9,854 nucleotides of DNA from contig JAHEJE010000083.1 in the NCBI GenBank assembly GCA_024639035.1, positions 1 to 9,854 of the forward strand, in the 5' to 3' direction. Below are positions 1 to 8,720 of the stretch, one piece after another. Under the pieces are notes generated by a model. That model had not been told where the DNA came from and did not search any database. It worked only from the letters and a program-made list of their open reading frames with translations. The first letter of the stretch is position 1. Every line of letters starts with the position of its first letter. The position numbers and the translations under genes are program-made. The DNA comes from Alphaproteobacteria bacterium. Lineage in GTDB: Bacteria; Pseudomonadota; Alphaproteobacteria; Rhizobiales; Aestuariivirgaceae.

Positions 1-353
1 ATGCCCGCTCGATGAAGCAGATCATCCTCAACCTGCTGTCCAACGCGGTGAAATTCACCAATCCCGGCGGCCAGGTGATGATCTCCGCCAAGCTCAATCG
101 CGCCGGCGAACTGACCTACCGGGTCAAGGACACCGGTATCGGCATGAACGATGAAGAGTTGCAGCGCGCGCTGGAGCCATTTTCGCGGGTTCCCGACGCC
201 GAACACAGGAAACGGCCGGGCACCGGGCTCGGCCTGCCGCTGACCCGCGCCCTGGCCCAGGCCAACCGGACCCGCTTCAGCATTTCCAGCGAGCGCCGCA
301 AGGGAACCCTGGTCGAGATAACCTTTCCAACCACACGGGTACTGGCCGATTGA
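1..353 (+). CDS. Sensor histidine kinase, C-terminal ATP-binding domain (5' end outside window)
   Basis: This is the C-terminal catalytic (HATPase_c) part of a two-component sensor kinase, which would use ATP to phosphorylate a conserved histidine lying upstream of the window. The frame is already open at base 3, and the codons before the ATG at base 12 (reading A-R-S) fit the family, so that ATG is internal and the gene enters from the left. Counting from that Met, the N box is QIILNLLSNAVKFT (residues 3-16, Mg-ATP-binding Asn11), the G1 box is DTGIGM (40-45), an F-box-like EPFSRV follows (55-60), and the G2 box is GTGLGLPLTRAL (70-81). All ATP-lid motifs are intact, so the visible part looks functional. 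The stop codon is at 351-353. The usual HGG after the G2 box is replaced by ANRTRF, a variant I believe occurs in alphaproteobacterial kinases. The dimerisation and sensor domains, the signal and the response regulator cannot be seen. Control of the adjacent iron permease is possible but unproven. Confidence 0.93.
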   Translation, partial: ARSMKQIILNLLSNAVKFTNPGGQVMISAKLNRAGELTYRVKDTGIGMNDEELQRALEPFSRVPDAEHRKRPGTGLGLPLTRALAQANRTRFSISSERRKGTLVEITFPTTRVLAD

Positions 354-364
354 GTGCCAAACTG

Positions 365-383
365 TGCGAAACGGCATTTCGCA
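365..383. repeat. Perfect 7-5-7 inverted repeat between kinase and iron permease
   Basis: The sequence TGCGAAA-CGGCA-TTTCGCA is a perfect 7-bp inverted repeat around a 5-base centre, starting 11 bases after the kinase stop codon. It could fold as a short hairpin ending the kinase transcript, although the nearest T run (391-394) lies 7 bases beyond the stem and is only four bases long. It could instead be an operator for the iron permease gene that follows. It does not closely match the Fur, Irr or RirA sites I know. The repeat is certain; its role is not. Confidence 0.5.
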
Positions 384-2128
384 ACCGCTGATTTTCCCGT
401 AAAGAAGCGCACAAACGAACGCAATGCGGCACATCACGTTGCGCCGCCGGCAAGGAAACATGTCGCAAGCCCCGACAAGCACCACATTGGCACGGATCCC
501 CTGGTGGCCGATCGGCACCTGGACAATCAGCCTGTTGCTGTTACTGCCCGTGTTCAGCATCCTGGTGCTGGCGTTCACGCCGTCTGAAAACATCTGGCCC
601 CACCTGCTCGGTACCGTCCTGCCAAGCTACATCCGGCACACCGCGCTGCTGATGCTCGGCGTTGGCGTGCTGACCTTCGTCATCGGCACCGCCACGGCCT
701 GGCTGGTGACCATGCACGCCTTTCCCGCCCGCAAGGTGTTCCAGTGGCTGCTGCTGGTACCCTTGGCCATGCCGACCTACATCATCGCCTATACCTATGT
801 GGATTTCTTCGAGTACTCGGGGACCTTCCAGGGCGCCCTGCGGTCCGCTTTCGGCTGGCAGGCCAAGTCCGATTACTGGTTCCCTGAAATTCGCTCGCTC
901 GGCGGCGCCATCCTGATCATGTCGCTGGTGCTGTTTCCTTATGTCTTCCTGACCGCGCGCGCCAGCTTCATGCGCCAGTCGGTGTGCCATCTCGAAGTCG
1001 CCCGCACGCTCGGTCGCTCGCCCTGGCAGGTATTCGCCAGCGTCGCCCTGCCGCTTGCCCGCCCGGCCATCGTCGTCGGCGTATCGCTGGCCATGATGGA
1101 AAGCCTGAACGACATCGGCGCCGTGGAGCATTTCGGCGTCCGCACCCTGACCCTGGGCGTCTACTCGACCTGGCTTGGACGCGGAAACCTCGGCGGCGCG
1201 GCGCAGATCGCCGTGGTCATGTTTGCCATCATCTTCGCCATCCTGTGGGTCGAACGGGCCAGCCGCGCCCGCCAGGCCTTCCATAATACCACGGCCCATG
1301 ACTACCCCTTGAATCGAACCCGCCTGCATGGCTGGCGCGGCTGGCTGGCCACCTTCGTCTGTGCGCTGCCGGTGCTGTTCGGCTTCGTCCTGCCGAGCGG
1401 CATCCTGCTGTCGTTTGCCATCGCCCATTTCGAAGACGCCGCCACGTCTGAGTTCATCGCCGCGGCGACGAACTCGATGCTGCTCGCCAGTGTCGCGGCC
1501 CTGCTTGCCGTCGGCCTCGGACTGTTCCTGGCCTATGCCAACCGGCTGCAGTCCTCATCGGCAATTCGGATCGCCAGCCGCCTGGCCAGTCTCGGTTATG
1601 CCATCCCCGGCACCATCCTCGGCATCGGCCTGCTGGTACCGTTGGCCCTCTTCGACAACGCCGTCGCGGGCTACCTGAAATCCACCTTCGATGCTTCGCC
1701 GGGGCTGATTATGACCGGCGGCATCGGCGCCCTGACGATTGCCTATGCCGTGCGCTTCCTCGCCATCGCCTTCGGCAACCTGGAATCGGGCCTGGAGCGC
1801 GTTACGCCGAGCCTTGCCGCCGCAGCCCGCACCCTCGGCCGCACGCCGTTTGGCGCGCTCAGGGAAATCCACCTGCCGCTGATCAGGCCCGCGCTGGTCT
1901 CTGCCGCCCTGCTGGTCTTCGTCGATTGCATGAAGGAACTGCCGGCGACCCTGGTCCTGCGTCCGTTCAACTTCGAAACCCTGTCGACCATGGTCTACAC
2001 GCTGGCGTCGCTGGATCAGCTTGAAGAAAGCGCCCTGGCCGCCCTGACCATCGTCGCGACCGGCATCATTCCGGTGATCATCCTGTCGCGTGCCATCCGC
2101 GGCAAGAAGCGCCAGGCACCGGCCGTGC

Positions 2129-4084
<1,956 letters not shown>

Positions 4085-4091
4085 GAGCAAA

Positions 4092-4097
4092 TCCCTC
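4092..4097 (-). promoter_or_regulatory. Ribosome binding site of acetoacetyl-CoA synthetase
   Basis: On the minus strand GAGGGA is followed by a 7-base spacer and then ATG (4084-4082). This site decides the start in favour of 4084 over the in-frame GTG at 4102. Confidence 0.7.
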
Positions 4098-4142
4098 GCC
4101 ACTGATGCAAAGTGAAGCCTCTGTCATGCCGTGATAGCATCC

Positions 4143-4170
4143 TTGGCAGAGCCCGAACAGTGTGTGTTAT
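4143..4170 (+). promoter_or_regulatory. Candidate sigma-70-type promoter for the AsmA-moaE-nuclease operon
   Basis: TTGGCA (4143-4148, five of six matches to TTGACA) and TGTTAT (4165-4170, four of six matches to TATAAT) are separated by 16 bp. They lie in the 135-bp space between the divergent acetoacetyl-CoA synthetase and AsmA genes. Transcription would start near 4177, leaving a leader of about 43 bases before the GTG at 4220. I see no comparably good promoter on the minus strand for the synthetase. This is prediction by eye only. Confidence 0.4.
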
Positions 4171-4219
4171 GTAGGATCAGACGATTCGTGAAAACCGCGC
4201 CAGCCCCAGGAAGAAACCC

Positions 4220-6343
4220 GTGAAGCGTGTACTCTTTGTCTTTATCGCCCTGTTCGTCCTCGTGGCGGCAGCCGGCGCCTCGCTGCCGTTCTTCATCAAC
4301 GCCCAGTTCGTCGGCGAACAGGTGCAGGCGGCGGTCAAATCCGAGACCGGGCGCACCTTGACGCTGAGCGCCGAACCGCGGTTCACCTATTGGCCCGAGT
4401 TTTCCGTCGAACTGCAGGGCGCCAGCCTGTCCAATCCGCCAACCATGTTTGCCGGCCGGGTGGCCAAGATGGACCGTTTGCGCGTCCGCGTCGCCGTCCT
4501 GCCGCTGTTGTCCCAGCGTATCGAGGTCAAGGAACTCACCTTGCTGCGTCCCGACCTGAGCCTGATTGTCGACGGCAATGGCAGAGCCAACTGGACCTTC
4601 GAGAGCGCCTCGCCACCTGCGCAAGGCACCACCCAGGACGGAGCCAACTCGCCGGCCGACATGGTCGAAAGCGTCTCGATCGCCCCGTTGCAGATCGAGG
4701 ACGGCCGCCTGCGCTATCTTGACGAGCGCACCGGCACGGTGTTTTCCGCAACCAAAGTCAATATGACCGTATCCATGCCGACCCTCGACAGTCCGCTTTC
4801 GGCCAAGGGCTCGCTGGTGTGGAACGGCGAAAAAGTCAGTACCGACATTTTCGTCAAGTCCCCTGCCCGCCTCGTCACCGACGGTTCACCGCTTGATCTG
4901 GCGATTGCATCGCGCCTGCTGACGGTCAATTTCAACGGCCGCGCCGCCATGACCAGGGGTATGAGCCTGGCCGGCACCGCCGACATCACCTCGCCATCGC
5001 TGCGCGGCCTGGCAAAATGGGCCGGCAGCCCGCTCGCCCCCGGCAAGGGTCTCGAGCCGTTCTATGCCAAGGGCGGCCTTGATATGTCCGGCGATGTCAT
5101 AAAGCTCACCAAGGCCCGCTTCGGCCTTGATGCCATGAACGCCCAGGGCAACGTCACCGTTTCACTTGCCGGCAAGCGCCCGGCGATCACCGCCAATCTT
5201 GGCGTCGACCGCATCGATGCAAATGTCTACGCCGCACCGGCCAGGCACGGCACCGCGACCGAAGGCGCCGCCACCGCCGGCTGGAGCGATGCACCCATCG
5301 ACCTTGCAGGCCTGAAGGCCGTCGATGCCAATCTCAATCTCGCCGCCGCCGCCATCCAGTATGGCGATGTCGCCATCGGCAGCACCAATGTCGTCGCCAG
5401 CCTCAAGGCCGGTGTGCTCAGGGCCGACTTGAAGAAGATGACCTTCTATGACGGCGCTGCCAATGGCAAGCTGGTGCTCGACGGCACCCGGGCCAAGCCC
5501 GCCCTGCAGGGTGCGCTCAACGCGACCGGTCTCGATGCCTACCGCCTGCTCACCGACTTCGCCCGCATTGAGCGCATCAGTGGCGTCAGCGGCATCACAC
5601 TGTCGATTGCTGCAACCGGCGCCAGCCAGCGCGAACTGGTCTCGACATTGTATGGAACCGGCAAGTTCAAGTTCAACGACGGCGCCCTGCGCGGCCTCAA
5701 CCTCGCCCGCATGATCCGCAACGTGCAAAAGGCCATCCTCGGCGGCTGGGACACCGGGCCGGATGAAAAGACCGACTTCTCGCTGATGGAAGCCAGTTTC
5801 CAGATCAAGGACGGTATTGCCGAGAACAAGGACCTGAAGCTGCTCGGCCCCCTGGTCCGCGTCACCGGCCTGGGTGAGGTCGACCTGTTGCGCCGTGCCC
5901 TCGACTACAAGACCACGCCGAAAATCGTTGCCTCGCTCCACGGCCAGGGCGGAGAAGCCGAACTCGCCGGCATCGCCGTGCCGATCATTATCAAGGGCCC
6001 GTGGTCCAATCCGAAAATCTACCCGGACATCGAAGGCATCCTGCAGAACCCCGAGGCCGCCTTCAAGGCGCTCGCCAAACTGGGCAAGTCGCTGAGCGGT
6101 GTCGATATCGACGAAAAAGCCCGGAAACTGCGGAAAAAGGCGGAAAAGAAAGCCCGAAAGCTTAAGAAGAAGGCGCTTGAGAAGGTCGAGAAGGAGGTCA
6201 CCGAAAAGGCCTCCAAGGTGCTCGGCGAGGAGGCCGGCGCGCTGCTCGGCAACGACGCCAACAAGGCGCTGGAGGATGGCGGCGCTTCGGTCCTGAACAA
6301 CCTGCTGGGTGGTGGCAAAAAGCAGCCGGCGACCCAGCAATGA
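4220..6343 (+). CDS. AsmA family envelope protein
   Basis: AsmA-family proteins are inner-membrane-anchored, mostly periplasmic, beta-rich proteins linked to outer-membrane assembly and to lipid transfer between membranes. This one has 707 residues. It starts at GTG with AGGAAG (4208-4213) 6 bases upstream. Residues 1-26 form a single membrane anchor that leads into the typical AsmA N-terminal region (INAQFVGEQVQAAVKSETGR, 26-45; GRVAKMDRLRVRVAVLPLLS, 79-98). The C-terminal AsmA domain is recognisable from YGTGKFKFNDGALRGLNLAR and GPWSNPKIYPD. After it comes a very basic Lys/Glu/Ala helix at about 631-666, then a Gly/Asn-rich end. The helix holds two 11-residue units starting KARKL (633-643 and 644-654). 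The stop codon overlaps the moaE start as ATGA, so the genes are translationally coupled. The precise cargo or client is not predictable from the sequence. Confidence 0.88.
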   Translation: MKRVLFVFIALFVLVAAAGASLPFFINAQFVGEQVQAAVKSETGRTLTLSAEPRFTYWPEFSVELQGASLSNPPTMFAGRVAKMDRLRVRVAVLPLLSQRIEVKELTLLRPDLSLIVDGNGRANWTFESASPPAQGTTQDGANSPADMVESVSIAPLQIEDGRLRYLDERTGTVFSATKVNMTVSMPTLDSPLSAKGSLVWNGEKVSTDIFVKSPARLVTDGSPLDLAIASRLLTVNFNGRAAMTRGMSLAGTADITSPSLRGLAKWAGSPLAPGKGLEPFYAKGGLDMSGDVIKLTKARFGLDAMNAQGNVTVSLAGKRPAITANLGVDRIDANVYAAPARHGTATEGAATAGWSDAPIDLAGLKAVDANLNLAAAAIQYGDVAIGSTNVVASLKAGVLRADLKKMTFYDGAANGKLVLDGTRAKPALQGALNATGLDAYRLLTDFARIERISGVSGITLSIAATGASQRELVSTLYGTGKFKFNDGALRGLNLARMIRNVQKAILGGWDTGPDEKTDFSLMEASFQIKDGIAENKDLKLLGPLVRVTGLGEVDLLRRALDYKTTPKIVASLHGQGGEAELAGIAVPIIIKGPWSNPKIYPDIEGILQNPEAAFKALAKLGKSLSGVDIDEKARKLRKKAEKKARKLKKKALEKVEKEVTEKASKVLGEEAGALLGNDANKALEDGGASVLNNLLGGGKKQPATQQ
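6116..6181 (+). repeat. Tandem 33-bp coding repeat in the AsmA C-terminal tail
   Basis: Two adjacent 33-base units encode KARKLRKKAEK and KARKLKKKALE. Eight of the 11 positions are identical, and the codons have diverged (for example GCC CGG AAA CTG against GCC CGA AAG CTT). An 11-residue period suits a long amphipathic or coiled-coil helix. The unit probably arose by internal duplication, or it is convergent low-complexity sequence. Confidence 0.6.
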
Positions 6344-6807
6344 TCCGGGTCCAGCGCCAACCCTTCGATGTCGGCGCCGAGATTGCCACTCTCAAGGCCG
6401 GCGACACCTCGATCGGCGCCACCGCCGCCTTCGTCGGCACGGTTCGAGAACTGTCCGACGGCGACCGTATATCCTCGATGACACTGGAGCACTATCCCGG
6501 CATGACCGAGCGCGCTCTGCAAGCCATCGAGCGCGAGGCGCACGAGCGCTGGCCGCTGATCTCAAGCCTGATCGTCCATCGCCATGGCCGCCTCGATCCC
6601 GGCGACGATATCGTCCTGGTGATCACCACATCGGCGCACCGCGAGCCTGCATTCGCGGCCTGCCAGTTCCTCATGGACTGGCTGAAGACCAAGGCGCCGT
6701 TCTGGAAGCTGGAAGCCGGCACCGAGGGTGCCAGATGGGTCGAGGCCCGCGCCGCCGACGATGCCGCGGCCGACCGCTGGGGCGCTGGCAAGCAGCGCCG
6801 GAAATGA
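6340..6807 (+). CDS. moaE: Molybdopterin synthase catalytic (large) subunit MoaE
   Basis: MoaE works in the cytoplasm with the sulfur carrier MoaD. It places two sulfur atoms on cyclic pyranopterin monophosphate to make molybdopterin, the dithiolene part of the molybdenum cofactor. The protein has 155 residues, a normal length. Diagnostic stretches are GATAAFVGTVRE (26-37), MTLEHYPGMTERAL (47-60), IVHRHGRLDPGDDIVLV (78-94), TSAHREPAFAACQFLMDWL (97-115) and KTKAPFWKLE (116-125), then WVEARAADD (133-141). Lys116 and Lys123 have the spacing of the two active-site lysines of E. coli MoaE (119 and 126). The start codon overlaps the AsmA stop as ATGA and has no clear ribosome site, which suggests translational coupling. 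Its stop overlaps the nuclease start in the same way. The MoaD partner is not in the window, although moaD commonly sits next to moaE. Confidence 0.97.
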   Translation: MIRVQRQPFDVGAEIATLKAGDTSIGATAAFVGTVRELSDGDRISSMTLEHYPGMTERALQAIEREAHERWPLISSLIVHRHGRLDPGDDIVLVITTSAHREPAFAACQFLMDWLKTKAPFWKLEAGTEGARWVEARAADDAAADRWGAGKQRRK

Positions 6808-7376
6808 CCAGCCGCTACCGCCGAAAATCCGGCTGGCGGCGCATCGCCGATCTGGTCGGAGTGGCGCTCGTGATTGCCGTTGCAGTCTACGTTGTGCGCA
6901 CCCTGACGCCGCCGAGCCGGCTTGCCGCTCCGCAAGTCATCGACGGCGACAGCCTGCGCGACGGCGTTGAGGAAATCCGCCTGCATGGCATCGATGCCCC
7001 GGAATACCGCCAGACCTGCCACCGCGCCGATGGTACGCGGTACAATTGCGGTCGCCAGGCCGCCCGTCACCTGCGCAGCCTCATCGCCAGATCTGGCGCG
7101 GCGCTCGAATGCCGGATCGTCGACACCGATCGCTACGACCGTGCCGTCGCGGTCTGCTCGGCCGGCGGCCGTGAGCTGAATCTGGCCATGGTCGAAGACG
7201 GTTGGGCGGTCGCCTACACCGACCATGCCCTGACCTACCTGGCCGCTGAACGCCGCGCCCGGGGCGCCAAGCGCGGTCTCTGGCAGGGTTGGTTCGACCC
7301 GCCCAGCCAGTACCGCGAACGCAACCGTGCCGCGCTCGGCACCGCGGCGCCGCCAGCCCCCCTGCCACCGGATTGA
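6804..7376 (+). CDS. Membrane-anchored thermonuclease (staphylococcal nuclease-like) family protein
   Basis: This is a predicted Ca2+-dependent phosphodiesterase of the SNase/TNase family, with 190 residues. An Arg/Lys-rich start (4-13) and one hydrophobic helix (about 14-31) would anchor it in the inner membrane with the nuclease domain in the periplasm. The domain begins VIDGDSL (45-51, Asp47 and Asp49 as metal-ligand candidates). It continues IRLHGIDAPE with Arg59, Asp64 and Glu67, and DRYDRAVAVC with Arg113. These match Arg35, Asp40, Glu43 and Arg87 of staphylococcal nuclease, so it is probably active. Cys72, Cys82, Cys103 and Cys118 could form disulfides. The end is Pro/Ala-rich. A longer frame stays open upstream to 6309, but that part overlaps moaE out of frame. 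The ATG at 6804 forms an ATGA junction with moaE and is the likely start, with only a weak GGA before it. The substrate, whether scavenged DNA or RNA, is unknown. Confidence 0.9.
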   Translation: MTSRYRRKSGWRRIADLVGVALVIAVAVYVVRTLTPPSRLAAPQVIDGDSLRDGVEEIRLHGIDAPEYRQTCHRADGTRYNCGRQAARHLRSLIARSGAALECRIVDTDRYDRAVAVCSAGGRELNLAMVEDGWAVAYTDHALTYLAAERRARGAKRGLWQGWFDPPSQYRERNRAALGTAAPPAPLPPD

Positions 7377-7428
7377 GCGGGCCGCGGTTCGATACCATCC
7401 CTGAGAATGGAATAGGTGATAGGCGCGG

Positions 7429-7455
7429 TTGAATTGAGTGCTAGACTGCTAGAAT
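7429..7455 (+). promoter_or_regulatory. Weak candidate promoter of the TRAP operon
   Basis: TTGAAT (7429-7434) and TAGAAT (7450-7455) resemble -35 and -10 boxes, but the 15-bp spacer is short, so this is tentative. The region between the nuclease stop and the binding-protein start (7377-7504, 128 bp) must hold the operon promoter if the operon is transcribed independently. The -10 candidate abuts the dyad at 7454-7469. Confidence 0.25.
7439..7453 (+). repeat. Short direct repeat TGCTAGA, 8-bp period
   Basis: TGCTAGA occurs at 7439-7445 and again at 7447-7453, directly before the dyad at 7454-7469. It could be part of a regulator site or chance. I give it little weight on its own. Confidence 0.3.
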
Positions 7456-7469
7456 CCGTCGTGACGGAT
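7454..7469. promoter_or_regulatory. 16-bp perfect dyad, candidate operator of the TRAP operon
   Basis: ATCCGTC-GT-GACGGAT is a perfect 7-bp inverted repeat with a 2-bp centre, about 35 bp before the binding-protein ATG. The 2-base centre is too small for a normal RNA loop, so a dimeric DNA-binding regulator is the more natural reading. It overlaps the end of the weak -10 candidate, where a repressor would block transcription. No regulator gene is in the window, and I do not recognise the site as belonging to a known family. Confidence 0.5.
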
Positions 7470-7504
7470 CGATCAATTGCAGAACCAATTTAGGGAGTAG
7501 GACT

Positions 7505-8632
7505 ATGACAGATGCTGATACTGGAAGCGGACAAGTTGCATCGCGCCGCAAATTCCTGAAGAAGGCAGGTCTGGCTGCCGGCGGGGCTGCCGCTACAGCT
7601 CTGGCAGCGCCGAGTATCGCGCGCGCCGAGCCGACCGTGTTGAAGATGCAGGCCGCGTGGGGCGGCGGCATTTTCCTTGAGAACGCCAAATCCTATGTCG
7701 ACCGGGTGCACGCGATGGCCGGCAAGGATTTGAAAATCGACCTGCTTGCGGTCAACGCCGTGGTCAAGACCAGCCAGATGCAGGATGCCGTGCACCGCGG
7801 GGTGCTGGATGCCGCGCACTATGTTCCGGCCTACTGGTATTCGAAATCCAAGACCGCATCGCTGTTCGGTACCGGGCCATGCTTCGGCTGGTCGAGCCAG
7901 GAAGTGCTCGGCTGGGTGAACTATGGTGGCGGCCAGGAACTGTTCGATGAACTGATGGCAAGCCTCGGCCTCAACGTGGTCAGCTTCTTCAACAGCCCGA
8001 TGCCGGCACAGCCGCTTGGCTGGTTCAAGGAAGAGATCAAGGACGCCTCGCAGATGAGCGGCCTGAAGTACCGCACGGTCGGCCTGGCCGCCGACGTGCT
8101 GCTCGAGATGGGCATGTCGGTTGTGCAGTTGCCCGGCGGTGAAATTCAGCCGGCGATGAAATCCGGCCTGATCGATGCTGCCGAATTCAACAATCCGACC
8201 TCCGACCGTGATTTCGGCATGCAGGATGTCTCCAAGCATTACCATCTGGCCAGCTTCCACCAGTCGCAGGAGTTCTTCGAAATCACCTTCAACAAGGGCA
8301 AGTACGAATCACTGCCGGCGGAACTGCAGGCGGTGCTGAAGTATGCCTCCGAAGCGGAGAATTCGAACTTCTACTGGCACAACACCAAACGCTATTCGGA
8401 AGATCTGGAAAAACTGAAGGGCCAGGGGGTGAACGTTTACCGCACGCCCGACTCGGTCATGGCCGCACAACTCAAGGCCTGGGATGTCGTGGTTGATCGG
8501 ATCTCGGGGGAAGATGAGTTCTTTGCCAAGGTGATTGCCTCCCAGAAAGCTTACGCCAAGGAGGTGATGAACTACCTGAACCTCAACCAGCCCGACTACA
8601 AGCTGGCATACGACCATCACTTCGGTTCGTAA
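7505..8632 (+). CDS. TRAP transporter substrate-binding protein, TakP-like (DctP family), Tat-exported
   Basis: This periplasmic receptor captures a small organic acid and hands it to the DctQ/DctM membrane complex, which is driven by the Na+ gradient. It has 375 residues. Residues 1-41 form a twin-arginine signal with SRRKFLK (13-19), a hydrophobic Ala-rich stretch and a likely ARA cleavage site (39-41), so it is probably exported folded. RTVG (190-193) holds the conserved carboxylate-binding Arg190. Gln169 in PAQPLGWF lies 21 residues before it, the spacing I recall for Gln155/Arg176 of Rhodobacter TakP. LPGGEIQPAMKSGLIDAAEF (209-228) and NNPTSDRDFG (229-238) also match the TakP branch, which binds 2-oxo acids such as pyruvate. 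The exact ligand is inferred. The start is ATG with GGGAG (7493-7497) 7 bases upstream. It is the first gene of a P-Q-M operon and is followed by a strong hairpin. Confidence 0.95.
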   Translation: MTDADTGSGQVASRRKFLKKAGLAAGGAAATALAAPSIARAEPTVLKMQAAWGGGIFLENAKSYVDRVHAMAGKDLKIDLLAVNAVVKTSQMQDAVHRGVLDAAHYVPAYWYSKSKTASLFGTGPCFGWSSQEVLGWVNYGGGQELFDELMASLGLNVVSFFNSPMPAQPLGWFKEEIKDASQMSGLKYRTVGLAADVLLEMGMSVVQLPGGEIQPAMKSGLIDAAEFNNPTSDRDFGMQDVSKHYHLASFHQSQEFFEITFNKGKYESLPAELQAVLKYASEAENSNFYWHNTKRYSEDLEKLKGQGVNVYRTPDSVMAAQLKAWDVVVDRISGEDEFFAKVIASQKAYAKEVMNYLNLNQPDYKLAYDHHFGS

Positions 8633-8657
8633 TCCGACCTGATGGCAAGCCGATAAC

Positions 8658-8685
8658 GGCGGAGACCGGTGCGCCGGTCTCCGTC
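8658..8685 (+). terminator. Strong intercistronic hairpin between TRAP P and Q genes
   Basis: A perfect 10-bp stem (8660-8669 with 8674-8683) around the loop TGCG extends to 12 bp with one G-T and one G-C pair. It lies 25 bases after the binding-protein stop. There is no T run directly after the stem, and the nearest (TTTTT, 8701-8705) is 15 bases on and just before the dctQ ribosome site. It is therefore more likely a partial terminator or a 3' mRNA-stabilising structure that raises binding-protein yield relative to the permease, as known for other binding-protein operons. Confidence 0.65.
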
Positions 8686-8705
8686 TCAAATGTCCGGGGG
8701 TTTTT

Positions 8706-8720
8706 GGGGAGGCTGTCTTG
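8706..8720 (+). promoter_or_regulatory. Strong ribosome binding site with TTG start of dctQ
   Basis: GGGGAGG (8706-8712) sits 5 bases before TTG (8718-8720). No ATG or better-placed GTG in frame precedes the first membrane helix, so TTG is the likely start. A strong ribosome site paired with a weak start codon would limit output of the small permease. Confidence 0.65.

Noticed and set aside
424..459. Upstream ATG of the iron permease at 424
   Set aside because: It adds an Arg-rich 12-residue leader with no ribosome site, whereas ATG 460 has AAGGA just upstream. It is not excluded.
541..1428. Long open frame on the minus strand opposite the iron permease
   Set aside because: It is an antisense shadow in GC-rich coding DNA, with Gln/Gly/Asp/His-rich low-complexity translation and no recognisable domain. 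The plus-strand permease explains the region.
4085..4102. GTG start of acetoacetyl-CoA synthetase at 4102
   Set aside because: The ATG at 4084 has a well-spaced GAGGGA site that would lie inside the coding region if GTG 4102 were used.
5162..6340. 392-codon open frame on the minus strand opposite the AsmA gene
   Set aside because: It mirrors the codon bias of the AsmA gene, matches no family I know and has no ribosome site. The plus-strand gene carries clear AsmA features.
6309..6803. N-terminal extension of the nuclease frame across moaE
   Set aside because: This stretch is out of frame with moaE and is Arg/Pro/Gly-rich without a domain. The true start is the ATG at 6804, overlapping the moaE stop and followed by a membrane anchor.
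7395..7410. CCAT...ATGG imperfect inverted repeat as a terminator after the nuclease gene
   Set aside because: Only four base pairs form and there is no T run, so I see no credible terminator there.
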